DNA from: Verrucomicrobiia bacterium
GTDB lineage: Bacteria > Verrucomicrobiota > Verrucomicrobiia > JABWAM01
Assembly: GCA_028687435.1 (NCBI GenBank)
Contig: JAQUAF010000015.1
Span: forward strand, 1-64,000
DNA length: 64,000 nucleotides
Direction: 5' to 3'
Shown here: one piece after another, positions 26,723 to 35,739 of the stretch
How the letters are laid out: every line of letters begins with the position of its first letter
How positions within the stretch are numbered: position 1 is the stretch's first letter
Position numbers and translations under genes: made by a program
The notes under the pieces: generated by a model
Told to the model about the DNA's origin: nothing
Database searches by the model: none
What the model saw: the letters and a program-made list of their open reading frames with translations, nothing else

Positions 26723-27520
26723 GTGAAAAAGGCATTTCTTTCCATTTTGCTGATTTTGGCGGCGGCCATACCGGCGAAGTGGCATCTGGAGGGGGGAATC
26801 CAGAAAAAGAGGCAGGAGTTGAAGTTGGGCGGGACGGCGATTTCCACGGAATTGAGGTCCAAGCTGGGGCAGAATCTGGCGGTGGCCCTGTTGAGCGGTT
26901 TCCGGGGAATTGTGGCGGATTTCATCTGGCTGCGTGCCCACAGTGCCTGGGAAAAAGAGATCTGGTACAAATTGAAGGAGGGAATCGAACTGGCGGTGAT
27001 TCTCCAACCCCATTGCATTTCGTTTTGGGATATTGGCTCATGGCATATGGCTTGGAATGCCAGTTATGGGGAAAGCGTCAATCCCAAGTATCCCAGCGAT
27101 GCCTACCGCCTCAAAGCCCAGAGGGATTGGATCGAGGCCGGCCGCCGGTTCCTCGAGGATGGCATTCGCAACAATCCCGACAGCTATGACCTTTATTTTA
27201 AAATGGGCTGGCTGATTGACCAGAAATTCAAGGATTTCAACGCCGCCATTCCCTATTTGCTCAAGGCTTCCACTTATCCGGAGGCGCCCACCTTTGTTGT
27301 GCGCATGGTGGGGCATGAATATGTCAAGGCCGGACGGCATCAGGAGGCCTATGAATGGTGGAAAAAGCTTTGGGCGGAGGATCATGAGAAACAGCCGCAG
27401 CAGCTCTGGCACAAGATTGCCCAGTGGGGCGCCGAGGCGGAGGAAAAACTGGGGATTCCAGCCGCACAAAGAATCTTCCCTTCCAGACACAAACCCGCTA
27501 CAACTCAGCCACGCAAATGA
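26723..27520 (+). CDS. Conserved protein with N-terminal membrane anchor and TPR-like helices
   Basis: A 265-residue protein starting at a GTG with a hydrophobic segment (KKAFLSILLILAAAIPAKW), then a helical region with repeated aromatic residues (WLRAHSAWEKEIWYKLKEG, WHMAWNASYGES, LYFKMGWLIDQKFKDFNAAIPYLLKASTYPEAPTFVVRMVGHEYVKAGRHQEAYEWWKKLW). The second half resembles tetratricopeptide repeats. I do not recognise a named family. Three bases after the permease stop and overlapping the phosphoesterase start, it belongs to the operon and may be a scaffold next to the transporter. Confidence 0.75.
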   Translation: MKKAFLSILLILAAAIPAKWHLEGGIQKKRQELKLGGTAISTELRSKLGQNLAVALLSGFRGIVADFIWLRAHSAWEKEIWYKLKEGIELAVILQPHCISFWDIGSWHMAWNASYGESVNPKYPSDAYRLKAQRDWIEAGRRFLEDGIRNNPDSYDLYFKMGWLIDQKFKDFNAAIPYLLKASTYPEAPTFVVRMVGHEYVKAGRHQEAYEWWKKLWAEDHEKQPQQLWHKIAQWGAEAEEKLGIPAAQRIFPSRHKPATTQPRK

Positions 27521-28239
27521 AATACGCGATTCTAGGTGATATTCACGCCAATCTTGAGGCCCTTCAGGCGGTTCTGGAAGATGCCAGGATGGAAGGAGTC
27601 ACAAACTATGCCTGTGTGGGAGACGTGGTGGGGTATGCGTCCAATCCCCGCGAGTGCATGGCCCTCATCCGTGAATTGAATTGTCCAACGGTGAAGGGAA
27701 ATCACGACGAGTACGCCTCTGTCGATGATGAATGCGAAAACTTCCGCGCCATTGCCGCAGATGCCATCAAGTGGACCCGCACTCAATTGTCCGAGGAAGA
27801 GAGGCAATGGTTGAAGGAACTCAAGATGGTCCGGTATGTGGAATCGTTCACCATCGTGCACGCCACTTTGGATATGCCGGACAAGTGGGGGTATGTCATG
27901 GACAAGCTCGCTGCCGCCTCGAATTTCAGCTACCAAAACACTTCGGTGTGCTTTTACGGCCATACCCATTCCCCCATGGCCTTTGTTCGCGATGGCATTG
28001 TGCGCGGAGGCTTGTTTGAAAAGTTGCGGATCGAGCCTGGCAAACGCTACTTCATCAATGTTGGCAGCGTCGGCCAGCCTCGCGATGGCAATCCCCTGGC
28101 CGCTTATGCGATTTATGATATGGATGGCGGCATCGTCCAGCTCAAGCGGCTCCCTTACGACATCAAGACTGCCCAAAGCAAAATTTATGCGGCCAATTTG
28201 CCGGAAAAATGCGCGACCCGGCTTGAGGTTGGCAAGTGA
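27517..28239 (+). CDS. Metallophosphoesterase (YfcE/calcineurin-like)
   Basis: A 240-residue phosphoesterase with the binuclear metal motifs in order: GDIHANLEAL, GDVVGYASNPRECM, KGNHDEY, and VHATLDMPDKW/CFYGHTHSPMAF. Such enzymes hydrolyse phosphodiesters or phosphomonoesters; Ser/Thr phosphatases and cyclic nucleotide phosphodiesterases share the fold. The ATG at 27517 overlaps the stop of the preceding gene (ATGA) and gives the canonical start MKYAILGDIHAN. An upstream GTG/ATG extension of 31 residues has no domain character. Confidence 0.9.
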   Translation: MKYAILGDIHANLEALQAVLEDARMEGVTNYACVGDVVGYASNPRECMALIRELNCPTVKGNHDEYASVDDECENFRAIAADAIKWTRTQLSEEERQWLKELKMVRYVESFTIVHATLDMPDKWGYVMDKLAAASNFSYQNTSVCFYGHTHSPMAFVRDGIVRGGLFEKLRIEPGKRYFINVGSVGQPRDGNPLAAYAIYDMDGGIVQLKRLPYDIKTAQSKIYAANLPEKCATRLEVGK

Positions 28240-29132
28240 TTGCCGGATGCGCAAGGTTGGATGGCTGGGGATTGGGGGCGGGTGTTCTGTTGTTTGGCTG
28301 GCTGGCGGTTGCCGCTCCAGCGCAGGTCTTTGTGCGTCTGTCGTCGCAACGGAATGAGTTTCTCCTTTTTGAGCCCATCAAGATCCAGGTCGAATTGGTG
28401 AATCAGACCGGGGAAGTCATTGATACCGGACGAATGAAGACAGACGGTCCATGGCTTGAGTTCATGGTTACCAACATGGACCATGAGTCGATTTCGCAGG
28501 GCAGCGTGGCCTATTCCCCGCCAAGGATTGCTTTGCTGTCCAATCAGAGCAAAGTCCTTACCGTCAATCTGACCCCCTATTTTCCAATTCAGAAACCGGG
28601 ACGATATCTGGTGAACGCCACGGTTTCACTGATGAAGAAGTCCATATCCAGTAATTCGCTGGGGTTTGCCATGGTTCGCGGCTCCATGATCTGGAGCCGG
28701 TTGTTCAAGGCGCCGCCGGCTGCCGATGATCCCAGCCACACCCCCCGGGACAGACTTTACGCGTTGTTTGCCCACCGGCAGGCCAAGGGGCAGATTCTTT
28801 ACGCCTGCGTGAGGGAACCCGATGAGGGCAGGGTTTTTTGCATGGAAGCCTTGGGCAACATGATTGATTACGGCGATCCTCAGTCGCGAATTGACAATCA
28901 GGGAACCTTTCACATTTTCTATCAATCGGGAACCCGCACTTTCACCTATGTCCGTTTTTCAGTTAACGGCAAATTCCTTGGAGTTCGCTATTTTGCAAAC
29001 CTGTCTTCCCAGCCGTCGCTGGTCGTATTGGATAATAGAGAGATGGAAGTCCTTGGGGGAGAAGAGATTTTCATTGATGAAAAGACCGGGGAAACCGTGG
29101 TGCCCACTGCGCCTCTTGTCCGTCCGCAGTAA
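28236..29132 (+). CDS. Exported protein of unknown function
   Basis: A 298-residue protein starting at a GTG that overlaps the previous stop. A hydrophobic signal (GAGVLLFGWLAVAAPAQV) precedes a beta-rich region (FEPIKIQVELVNQTGEVID ... KPGRYLVNATVSL) of Ig-like or macroglobulin-like character. A second part ends with a hydrophilic tail rich in Glu/Val/Pro. No family was recognised with certainty. Being last in the acylphosphatase-ABC-phosphoesterase run, it is probably periplasmic and coexpressed with the transporter. Confidence 0.7.
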   Translation: MIAGCARLDGWGLGAGVLLFGWLAVAAPAQVFVRLSSQRNEFLLFEPIKIQVELVNQTGEVIDTGRMKTDGPWLEFMVTNMDHESISQGSVAYSPPRIALLSNQSKVLTVNLTPYFPIQKPGRYLVNATVSLMKKSISSNSLGFAMVRGSMIWSRLFKAPPAADDPSHTPRDRLYALFAHRQAKGQILYACVREPDEGRVFCMEALGNMIDYGDPQSRIDNQGTFHIFYQSGTRTFTYVRFSVNGKFLGVRYFANLSSQPSLVVLDNREMEVLGGEEIFIDEKTGETVVPTAPLVRPQ

Positions 29133-29232
29133 TAACGGATGGCTTGGGCAGGGTGAGGATTCAGCCTTTTTGAAGGGAAAAACCAGAATTTTTACCAATT
29201 GCGGGATTTCCTTTCATGGTGCAGCTTGAATC

Positions 29233-29901
29233 ATGGTTGATTTAAAGGTCGGAGAGAAAAAACGTTCCGGTCTCGAAACGGGTCCTGATGAAAAAGGATT
29301 GAGGCTTCTTGTTTCCATGGCGCCCAGATTGTTGCTGGTGGATGGCATGGATGACTTGAAAAGAGAAAAATGGGATGAACTGGCCGCTGAGACGGGGGTT
29401 GAAATTGTGGCTGTGGCGGAAAGTGAAGATCAAACAAGGGCGTTTGTGGAAGAGTTGTCTCCGGATGTGGTATTGCTGAATGTCGACAACCCGAAACTCG
29501 GCGGAATGGAGATTTGCAACCGTATTTTCGAGATGAATCCTTGGATGAAAATAGCGGTTTTGACCCAGGCTTGTGATCCCATATTTGTCATGGGCGCCTT
29601 CCGTTCACATGCTTGCGCTTACATTTTAAAACGTTGTCTTCCCATGGATTTTAAAAAAGCCATTGACACAATCATGAAAGGGAAGGTTTTTTTGAGTCCT
29701 GCGCTGTGCCATCCCAAGGGATTTGTTACATCCGAATGCCGTTTTTATATTGAACAATTGCATCGCAGGCATCGATTGCGGATGAGAAATGGCTGTGATC
29801 ATGATCGGGGATTTGAAGAGGTTGCCTGGAATCGGGGATGGGTTGTCTTGAAAAGGAATCCGGATTCCACGAAGTCTGAAGCGGCCACTCAGTCTTTTTG
29901 A
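29233..29901 (+). CDS. Degenerate response-regulator receiver protein
   Basis: A 222-residue protein with a receiver-like fold: PRLLLVDGMDDL, VVLLNVDNPKLGGMEICNRI, KIAVLTQACDP and HACAYILKRCLP. The phosphoacceptor Asp is Asn83, and one of the two acidic metal residues is lost (VDG instead of VDD). The switch Lys133 and Thr111 region are kept. No helix-turn-helix domain follows; the C-terminus is basic and His-rich. It likely acts as a phosphorylation-independent partner. It precedes CheW and MCP genes after a gap with two hairpins. Confidence 0.72.
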   Translation: MVDLKVGEKKRSGLETGPDEKGLRLLVSMAPRLLLVDGMDDLKREKWDELAAETGVEIVAVAESEDQTRAFVEELSPDVVLLNVDNPKLGGMEICNRIFEMNPWMKIAVLTQACDPIFVMGAFRSHACAYILKRCLPMDFKKAIDTIMKGKVFLSPALCHPKGFVTSECRFYIEQLHRRHRLRMRNGCDHDRGFEEVAWNRGWVVLKRNPDSTKSEAATQSF

Positions 29902-30002
29902 AGTTTTGTCGGGGAGGTGAATTTGACGGTCGGTTGTTTCGGGGAGGCTTGCGTTTTTGCAACTCTCTGCAAATCAATGGGTAACGAAAGGACTCGTGAG
30001 TG

Positions 30003-30029
30003 AATGCGTTTTTTTGGAAAAAACGCATT
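30003..30029. terminator. Hairpin (terminator candidate) after the receiver gene
   Basis: AATGCGTTTTTT pairs perfectly with AAAAAACGCATT across a 3-base loop. It sits about 100 bases beyond the receiver gene stop, is followed by TTTAAAT, and could end that transcript. The gap 29902-30228 contains this, the next hairpin and no gene. Confidence 0.5.
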
Positions 30030-30035
30030 TTAAAT

Positions 30036-30054
30036 GCCTCATAATTTTTGAGGC
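30036..30054. terminator. Second hairpin in the same gap
   Basis: GCCTCA and TGAGGC form a 6-bp stem with a 7-base loop right after the first hairpin. No T-run follows, so it may be a processing or bidirectional element rather than a strict terminator. Confidence 0.3.
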
Positions 30055-30228
30055 GGGGAAAAGGGATTTCTACTCATTGCGCGGCATCCCATCGTGATGC
30101 AATGTAGATGCATGACAGTTCAATCGGGAATGTTTTGCGGTTTTGCAAGAGCCTCTGGAATGTTGAATCAGCTTGAGGCCGTTTTTTTGCACAAGACGAA
30201 ATGACCCAACCATGAAAGGAGAGACATC

Positions 30229-30783
30229 ATGAGCGCCATTCTTGAGGCCACAGGAATATTGACTTCGCAATCCCGGCTTGCCGATAAATATCTCACTTTT
30301 GCGCTGGGTCATGAGTCCTATGGCATTCCCGTTTTGAAAGTGCGCGAGATTATCCGCCTGCTGGATATCACTCCCATCCCTCAAATGCCGCCTTACGTCC
30401 GGGGGGTCATTAATTTGCGCGGCAAGGTTATTCCGGTCATTGATTTGCGCGCAAAGTTTGATCTGGAGAAGGCTGAAAGGACGGAGAAAACCTGCATCAT
30501 TGTTGTGCGATTGACGCTGCTGTCCGGCGCCATGACCCAAATGGGGCTTGTGGTGGATGCGGTGGAGGAGGTGGTCAATATCATGGCGGGCGACATCGAG
30601 GATACTCCGTCTTTTGGCGCCTCGGTTTCCACGGAAAATATTCTGGGAATGGCCAAGGTCAAGGGGGTGGTCAAAACCTTGCTTGATATTGACCGGATTG
30701 TCAGCGGCCAGGTTGTCGAGCAGCTCAGCCGTGGGGCGGTTCCAGCTTCCTCACGTCCTTCCGTCGCGGCAATGGCATCCTGA
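30229..30783 (+). CDS. cheW: Chemotaxis coupling protein CheW
   Basis: A 184-residue CheW domain protein. KYLTFALGHESYGIPVLKVREIIRLLDITPIPQMPPYVRGVINLRGKVIPVIDLRAKF is the family core, and MGLVVDAVEEVVNIMAGDIEDTP follows. It bridges receptors to the kinase CheA in the cytoplasm. A strong ribosome-binding site (GAAAGGAGAG) precedes the ATG at 30229. The MCP gene follows directly, but no cheA is in this window. Confidence 0.93.
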   Translation: MSAILEATGILTSQSRLADKYLTFALGHESYGIPVLKVREIIRLLDITPIPQMPPYVRGVINLRGKVIPVIDLRAKFDLEKAERTEKTCIIVVRLTLLSGAMTQMGLVVDAVEEVVNIMAGDIEDTPSFGASVSTENILGMAKVKGVVKTLLDIDRIVSGQVVEQLSRGAVPASSRPSVAAMAS

Positions 30784-30828
30784 CGGGATTTGCCATTTCA
30801 AATCAAGACTGCAAACCAAAATAAAATT

Positions 30829-32538
30829 ATGAACATGGATAAACTGACCGTTGGACAAAAGATCATGGCGATTGTTTTGCTGCTGGCGTTTTTTCTGGGT
30901 TTTACCGTCATTCTGAATTTTTTTTTCATTGGGAAGATCAGTGGCGCATACAGCCGGGTTCTTGAATCGGAGGTGCCCAAGTTGGCTGCCATGCAATCCC
31001 TGACGCATCAGGGCGCCAATATGGAACGATGCCTGTTTAACATGCTGACCATTGACAATCCCGCCCGGCTCAATGCGCTGGCTGGAAAAATGGCCGGGAT
31101 TCGGAGCAAGGCCAACGAAAACCTCATGGAGATCGAGGCTCTTGCACGCAGTGAGCAGGAAAAAAACCTTTTTAGAAAATTGATGGATTCCCGGCAGACG
31201 TACCGGGCGGCCTATGAGCGTGTCGCGATAATGATCAGGGAAAAGGGAAGAAACGAGGCGATGAATCACTATGGCGCCGTGCTTCGTCCGGCTTTTGACG
31301 CCTACCAGGCATGTCTGGAGGAACTGGTGGCGCAGAGTCAGGAGCAGTCGAAAAAACAGGGGGCCGATGCCGCTTCCGCAGGTTCGATTGTCCGGTTGAT
31401 GTCGTTGGGATTCGGATTCATCGGCATTGTTGTCGGTGCGGGACTGGCGCTTTTCATCAGGCGTTCCATCACCCGGTCGATCAGTCATATCGCAGAATGT
31501 CTTGGTGTGGGGGCGGAACAGACTGCGTCTGCCGCCGCCCAGGTTTCCGCTTCGAGCCAGGCGGTGGCTGAGGGCGCCAGCCAGCAGGCGGCTTCTCTCG
31601 AGGAAACCAGTTCGTCGCTTGAGGAAATGGCCAGCATGGTCAAGCGAAACATGGAGAATGCCGGGAGAGCCTGTGATCTGGCCAGGGATACCCGCTCTGC
31701 CGGGGATGTCGGAGCCCGGGATATGAAGGAGATGGGGACGGCCATGGACGCCATCAAACAGTCCAGCGCTGAAATTTCAAAGATCATCAAAACGATTGAT
31801 GAAATTGCCTTTCAAACGAACATCCTGGCATTGAATGCCGCGGTGGAGGCGGCGCGGGCTGGCGAGGCGGGAATGGGCTTTGCGGTGGTGGCGGATGAGG
31901 TTCGCAATCTGGCGCAACGCAGCGCCCTCTCTGCCAGGGAAACCGCCGGAAAAATTTCCCAGGCGCTCGATCGCAGTGAAAACGGGGTGCAGATCAGTCA
32001 GAAGGTGGCCAGGAGTCTTGATGACATCATTGCCAAGGCGCGGCAGGTGGATGAATTGGCGGCTGAGGTGGCGGCGGCCTCCAGGGAGCAGGCCCAAGGT
32101 ATCGAACAAATTAATGTGGCGGTGAGCCAGATGGACAAGGTCACCCAGTCCAACGCGTCCAACGCGGAGGAAACCGCCAGCGCCTCGGAGGAACTCAACA
32201 GTCAGACCGTGGAGTTCAAGGCGATGGTGGCCGAATTGGGGCGCTTGGTGAACGGGATCGCAATTGCCGGCGGGAATGTCAAACAGGAGGTGAAAAAGAG
32301 GCATTCGGTTGTTCTGGCAGCGCATCCGAAAGGGAATGGTTCGGCGCAAATGAAAAAAAACGCGGAAAAGCTGATGGCGGTCCCGGCGGGGAAAAACAAT
32401 GGAAACAACGGCAATGGAAATGGGAAAGCGGCAAACCGCGTGTCCGGGGCGGCGGGCGCGCCCCTGATTGGAACGGCGGAAAAGGCGGAAAAACTGGAAG
32501 AGGCCATTCCGATGACCCGGGATTTCAGTGATTTTTAA
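30829..32538 (+). CDS. Methyl-accepting chemotaxis protein
   Basis: A 569-residue receptor with a first membrane helix ([23 protein letters not shown]), a helical bundle periplasmic region of about 150 residues, a second helix ([18 protein letters not shown]) and the cytoplasmic signalling coiled coil. The hairpin tip [43 protein letters not shown] is canonical. HAMP is short or absent. The C-terminal 100 residues are Lys/Asn/Gly-rich, without a CheR-binding pentapeptide. The frame is open from a TTG at 30790; the ATG at 30829 is preferred. It pairs with CheW upstream. Confidence 0.92.
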   Translation: MNMDKLTVGQKIMAIVLLLAFFLGFTVILNFFFIGKISGAYSRVLESEVPKLAAMQSLTHQGANMERCLFNMLTIDNPARLNALAGKMAGIRSKANENLMEIEALARSEQEKNLFRKLMDSRQTYRAAYERVAIMIREKGRNEAMNHYGAVLRPAFDAYQACLEELVAQSQEQSKKQGADAASAGSIVRLMSLGFGFIGIVVGAGLALFIRRSITRSISHIAECLGVGAEQTASAAAQVSASSQAVAEGASQQAASLEETSSSLEEMASMVKRNMENAGRACDLARDTRSAGDVGARDMKEMGTAMDAIKQSSAEISKIIKTIDEIAFQTNILALNAAVEAARAGEAGMGFAVVADEVRNLAQRSALSARETAGKISQALDRSENGVQISQKVARSLDDIIAKARQVDELAAEVAAASREQAQGIEQINVAVSQMDKVTQSNASNAEETASASEELNSQTVEFKAMVAELGRLVNGIAIAGGNVKQEVKKRHSVVLAAHPKGNGSAQMKKNAEKLMAVPAGKNNGNNGNGNGKAANRVSGAAGAPLIGTAEKAEKLEEAIPMTRDFSDF

Positions 32539-32579
32539 GGATTTCCAAAGGGGGCGGATTAAAACTTGAGGAGAAACAT

Positions 32580-32951
32580 ATGGGTGCAATTGTTTTGGAG
32601 AATGACTCGGAAACGTGTTTTCGAAATGATCCGCGTTTTGAATTCGTCCGTCGATATCGAAGCCTTAATGGATGGCTGGATCCGGATGGCGCGTTTCACG
32701 CGCTGTCTCCATCCGATGCGCATTGCAAACTGTGTGTTGCCGGGGATGAAGGGCATTGCCGGGATGGCGGCAATGGGGAGGGAGGCTGTGGAATGGAATC
32801 GCTGGGGTGGTTCAGATTGCTGAACGGGCGTTGGATATTCCATTCCCGGTCCCCGTTGACCGGGAATCAATGCGATTTTATTTTCGACTGGCATATTTTA
32901 AACGACCAGCCGCTGGATGATTTCCTGGTGTTGCTGAAAAATGGAATTTGA
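32580..32951 (+). CDS. Small cysteine-rich protein of unknown function
   Basis: A 123-residue reading frame with a good ribosome-binding site (TTGAGGAG) and an ATG at 32580. It has a cluster CKLC...CRDGGNGEGGCGME near residues 49-71 that resembles a metal-binding knuckle, and aromatic residues (WFRLLNGRWIFHS, FDWHIL) afterwards. It lies between the MCP and a NarL-type regulator, all on one strand. No family was recognised; a shadow frame is possible, but spacing and ribosome-binding site support a gene. Confidence 0.5.
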   Translation: MGAIVLENDSETCFRNDPRFEFVRRYRSLNGWLDPDGAFHALSPSDAHCKLCVAGDEGHCRDGGNGEGGCGMESLGWFRLLNGRWIFHSRSPLTGNQCDFIFDWHILNDQPLDDFLVLLKNGI

Positions 32952-32969
32952 ACTACAGTTCCCTCAGTT

Positions 32970-33617
32970 ATGGCAATGCGAGTTCTGTTGGTTGATGACC
33001 ACCAAATCATGCGCGATGGATTGCGTCTTTTTATCGGGACGCAATCGCAGTTTGAGGTGGCTGGCGAGGCCGGGGACGGCAGGGAGGCGGTCGGTCGATA
33101 CCGGCAGCTTCTGCCTGATCTGGTGATCATGGATATTGGTTTGCCTGAGTTGAATGGCATCGAGGCAACCCGCCAGATCCGCGCCATCCAGCCTGCGGCC
33201 CGCGTGTTGATCCTTTCCATGCATGCCGACAGACAGTATGTTGCCCGCGCTTTTGGTTCAGGCGCGTCCGGCTATCTCATCAAGGATTGTTCGTTTGATG
33301 AGCTTGCCCGGGCCATGAATGTGGTGATGAGCGGAAAACCCTATGTCAGTCCATCGATATCGGGGGTGATCATTGAGAATTATTCGGGACAATTCCGCGC
33401 CGCCGCCCCGGCGAGGGCAAAACGGTTGAGCGATCGCGAGCAGGAGGTGCTGCAGCTTCTGGCCGAGGGCAAGACCACCAAGGAGATTGCCTGTGATCTG
33501 CACTTGAGCGGCAGGACCATCGAAACCCACCGCCAGTTGATCATGAAAAAACTGAATCTCAGAGGCGTGGCGGATCTCACCAAACATGCCATCCGCGAAG
33601 GTTTGACCAGCCTTTGA
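32970..33617 (+). CDS. NarL/FixJ-type response regulator
   Basis: A 215-residue two-component regulator. The receiver domain has the acidic pair Asp9-Asp10, the phosphoacceptor Asp55 in VIMDIGLPELNG and Lys in GYLIKD. The C-terminal LuxR-type helix-turn-helix reads LSDREQEVLQLLAEGKTTKEIACDLHLSGRTIETHRQLIMKKL. Phosphorylation drives dimerisation and DNA binding. No histidine kinase gene is adjacent, so its partner is elsewhere, or it is fed by CheA from another locus. Confidence 0.93.
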   Translation: MAMRVLLVDDHQIMRDGLRLFIGTQSQFEVAGEAGDGREAVGRYRQLLPDLVIMDIGLPELNGIEATRQIRAIQPAARVLILSMHADRQYVARAFGSGASGYLIKDCSFDELARAMNVVMSGKPYVSPSISGVIIENYSGQFRAAAPARAKRLSDREQEVLQLLAEGKTTKEIACDLHLSGRTIETHRQLIMKKLNLRGVADLTKHAIREGLTSL

Positions 33618-33640
33618 CCGCACTCCTGCATTTGCGCATT

Positions 33641-33846
33641 CGCGTCAACCTAATTGAGATCCTTTCCTGGGAACAAGGGCGTCCCACCCAACGCCGTTAA
33701 CATTTGCCCAATCTGGGACCATTCCGTTCTGATGGAGGCGGTGCGGGAGCCCCGCCCTCCATTGTCTGCACGGTAAAAAATGGAGGGCGGGGCTCCCGCA
33801 CCGCCTATGGTAGAGATATGATTCATTGATTCCTTAGGTTGACGCG
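33641..33846. repeat. MITE-like element, copy A
   Basis: The ends CGCGTCAACCTAA (33641-33653) and TTAGGTTGACGCG (33834-33846) are perfect inverted repeats, flanked by imperfectly matching GCGCAT-type bases. Inside sits a 28-bp perfect palindrome arm pair (33736-33763 and 33779-33806, 15-base loop). The same ends bound a larger element at 51954-52316. It has no coding capacity. Confidence 0.65.
33736..33806. repeat. Long perfect GC-rich palindrome
   Basis: The arm AGGCGGTGCGGGAGCCCCGC... (33736-33763) is exactly reverse-complementary to 33779-33806. The motif recurs as a degenerate hairpin at 2069-2118 and a half site at 5777-5793. Confidence 0.75.
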
Positions 33847-33908
33847 TATGTGCATTTGCGGGAATGGATTGGAGCCTGATGGACGGGCGGGTTGACTTGG
33901 AATTTATT

Positions 33909-35330
33909 TCACCCCACACGCGTCCGGACGAAAACAAAATACAGAACCAGGGTCACCCCCAGCAGGATCAGCAGCCAGCTTGTTTCATGCCTGCGGCCTC
34001 CAAGAATCTTGATCGCCGGATGGGCGATGAATCCCAGGGCCAATCCGTCGCTGATTGAATAGGAGAGTGGAATGCCCAGGATTACCAGGAAGGCGGGAAT
34101 GGCTTCGCTGTAGTCTGTCCATCTGATCCGGCTGACATTGCGGATCATCATGGCGCCCACAAACACCAGCGCCGGCGCGGTGATCGGGGCGTAGCTGCCC
34201 ATCATCCTGGCCAGGGGGCTGAAAAAAAGAGCCATCAAAAACATGGCCGCCACCACGAGTCCGGTCAATCCCGTCCGCCCCCCTTGTTCCACGCCGGTGG
34301 AGCTTTCGATATAACTGGTCACCGTGCTGGTTCCCATGGCCGCGCCCGCCACTGTGCCCACCGCGTCCGACACAAAAGCCTCCTTGGCCCGGGGCAGTTT
34401 GTTGTCCTTGATGAATCCCGCCTGCTGGCCAATCCCCACCAGCGTGCCGATGGTGTCGAATGTCAGCATGAAAAGAAAGATGACCGCGTAAGGCAGCATG
34501 ACCGGGTTCAAGGCATGGGTGAGATCCATCTTCAAAAGCGTTGGCGACAACGAGGGGGGCGCCGCCACCACGGCATCCGCCATCACAAACCGTTTCATCA
34601 GCATCGATCCCGTCACCGTTGGGGAGTTCGCGGCCCCCGGCAGCAGGGGCAATCCTATCTTCAAGATCACGGCCAGCAGGGTTCCCCCAAGGATTCCCCA
34701 CAGAATCGCCCCTTTCACGCCCCGCACGCTCAGAACCGTCATGAGCAACAACCCGAAAAAGAAAATCAGCAGGTCGGGTGAGGCGAAATCCGGATGCAGG
34801 GTCACCAGAGTGCCGGGGCTGGCCACAATCAGGCTCGCGTTTTGCAGGCCGATGAATGCGATGAAAAGACCGATGCCCACCGCAATCGCGTGCTTCATGT
34901 CCTCCCCGATGGCGTCCATGAGTTTTTCCCGCATCCCCATCAGGGACAGAATCAGAAAAACCACCCCCGAGATGAAAACCGCGCCCAGGGCCGTCTGCCA
35001 GGAATTGGAGAAACCCGCCGCGGCGGCCGCCGGAATCACCGTGAAAACAAAGAAAAAGTTTTGCCCCATGCCCGGCGCCTGCGCAATGGGATAACGGGCG
35101 TACAGGGCCATGATGGTTGTGGCCAGCGCCGCCGACAGGCAGGTTGCCGCCATCACCGAGTTGAAATCCATCCCCGTGTTTTTGTCGAACATGACGCCCG
35201 ACAGCACCCCCGGCTGGACAACGATGATGTAGGCCATTGTCAAAAAGGTGGTCAGTCCGGCCAGGATTTCAGTCCGCACGGTTGTCCGATTCTCGGTCAG
35301 ACGGAAAAAACGGTCCAGTGTTCCATTCAC
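33909..35330 (-). CDS. NCS2-family purine permease (AzgA/GhxP-like)
   Basis: A 473-residue permease with about 12-14 helices. FFRLTENRTTVRTEILAGLTTFLTMAYIIVVQPGVL is the typical N-terminal sequence of the hypoxanthine/guanine/adenine branch of NCS2. ALGAVFISGVVFLILSL, VGIGLFIAFIGLQNA, TFDTIGTLVGIGQQAGFI and STVTSYIESSTGVEQGGRTGLT are family motifs. It imports purine bases with protons at the inner membrane. A truncated fragment and a TrmB regulator gene precede it on the same strand. Confidence 0.9.
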   Translation of the reverse strand: MNGTLDRFFRLTENRTTVRTEILAGLTTFLTMAYIIVVQPGVLSGVMFDKNTGMDFNSVMAATCLSAALATTIMALYARYPIAQAPGMGQNFFFVFTVIPAAAAAGFSNSWQTALGAVFISGVVFLILSLMGMREKLMDAIGEDMKHAIAVGIGLFIAFIGLQNASLIVASPGTLVTLHPDFASPDLLIFFFGLLLMTVLSVRGVKGAILWGILGGTLLAVILKIGLPLLPGAANSPTVTGSMLMKRFVMADAVVAAPPSLSPTLLKMDLTHALNPVMLPYAVIFLFMLTFDTIGTLVGIGQQAGFIKDNKLPRAKEAFVSDAVGTVAGAAMGTSTVTSYIESSTGVEQGGRTGLTGLVVAAMFLMALFFSPLARMMGSYAPITAPALVFVGAMMIRNVSRIRWTDYSEAIPAFLVILGIPLSYSISDGLALGFIAHPAIKILGGRRHETSWLLILLGVTLVLYFVFVRTRVG

Positions 35331-35356
35331 GATGGCGCCTTTTGTTGCTTGTCAGG

Positions 35357-35680
35357 TTATTTTCCGGCAGGCTGCGCCGCCGGTTGCAGTTGCCAGCCCC
35401 GCCCGGTCATGTAAGCGGAAAGCTGGCCGGCGATCATGCGCGCGGTCCTCTGGCAATCCGCGCCAAGGCCGCCCAGGCTTTGCGTGGCGGCGGAGACCGC
35501 CGCGTCCACTGCACCCGTGCCGCTGATGGCGCCGGGTTCGGAGCCGCTGCCGCCGGTGGTTTGAAAAGTCATGAAGGGTTTCGTGCGGGATATCGACAGA
35601 TCGTAAACCTGAACCTGTGTTTCCACCTTCGTGCCGCCCGCGCCCGCGAGAAATAAACGAGATAAACCGGTGAATTTCAT
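35357..35680 (-). pseudogene. 3' fragment of a DUF4410-like exported protein
   Basis: About 107 residues (LSRLFLAGAGGTKVETQVQVYDLSISR ... FQTTGGSGSEPG ... CQRTARMIAGQLSAYMTGRGW) resemble the C-terminal half of DUF4410-type lipoproteins. The expected signal peptide and N-terminal half are missing. Upstream in the same frame are 30 residues of unrelated character that run into the TrmB coding region (ends 35740). I interpret it as a 5'-truncated remnant; a short functional gene is less likely. Confidence 0.5.
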
Positions 35681-35739
35681 GCCCCAAGAAATATCCCAAA
35701 GCCTCTTTTCCGTAAAGAAAAGTCTGAAGAAGACTGCCT

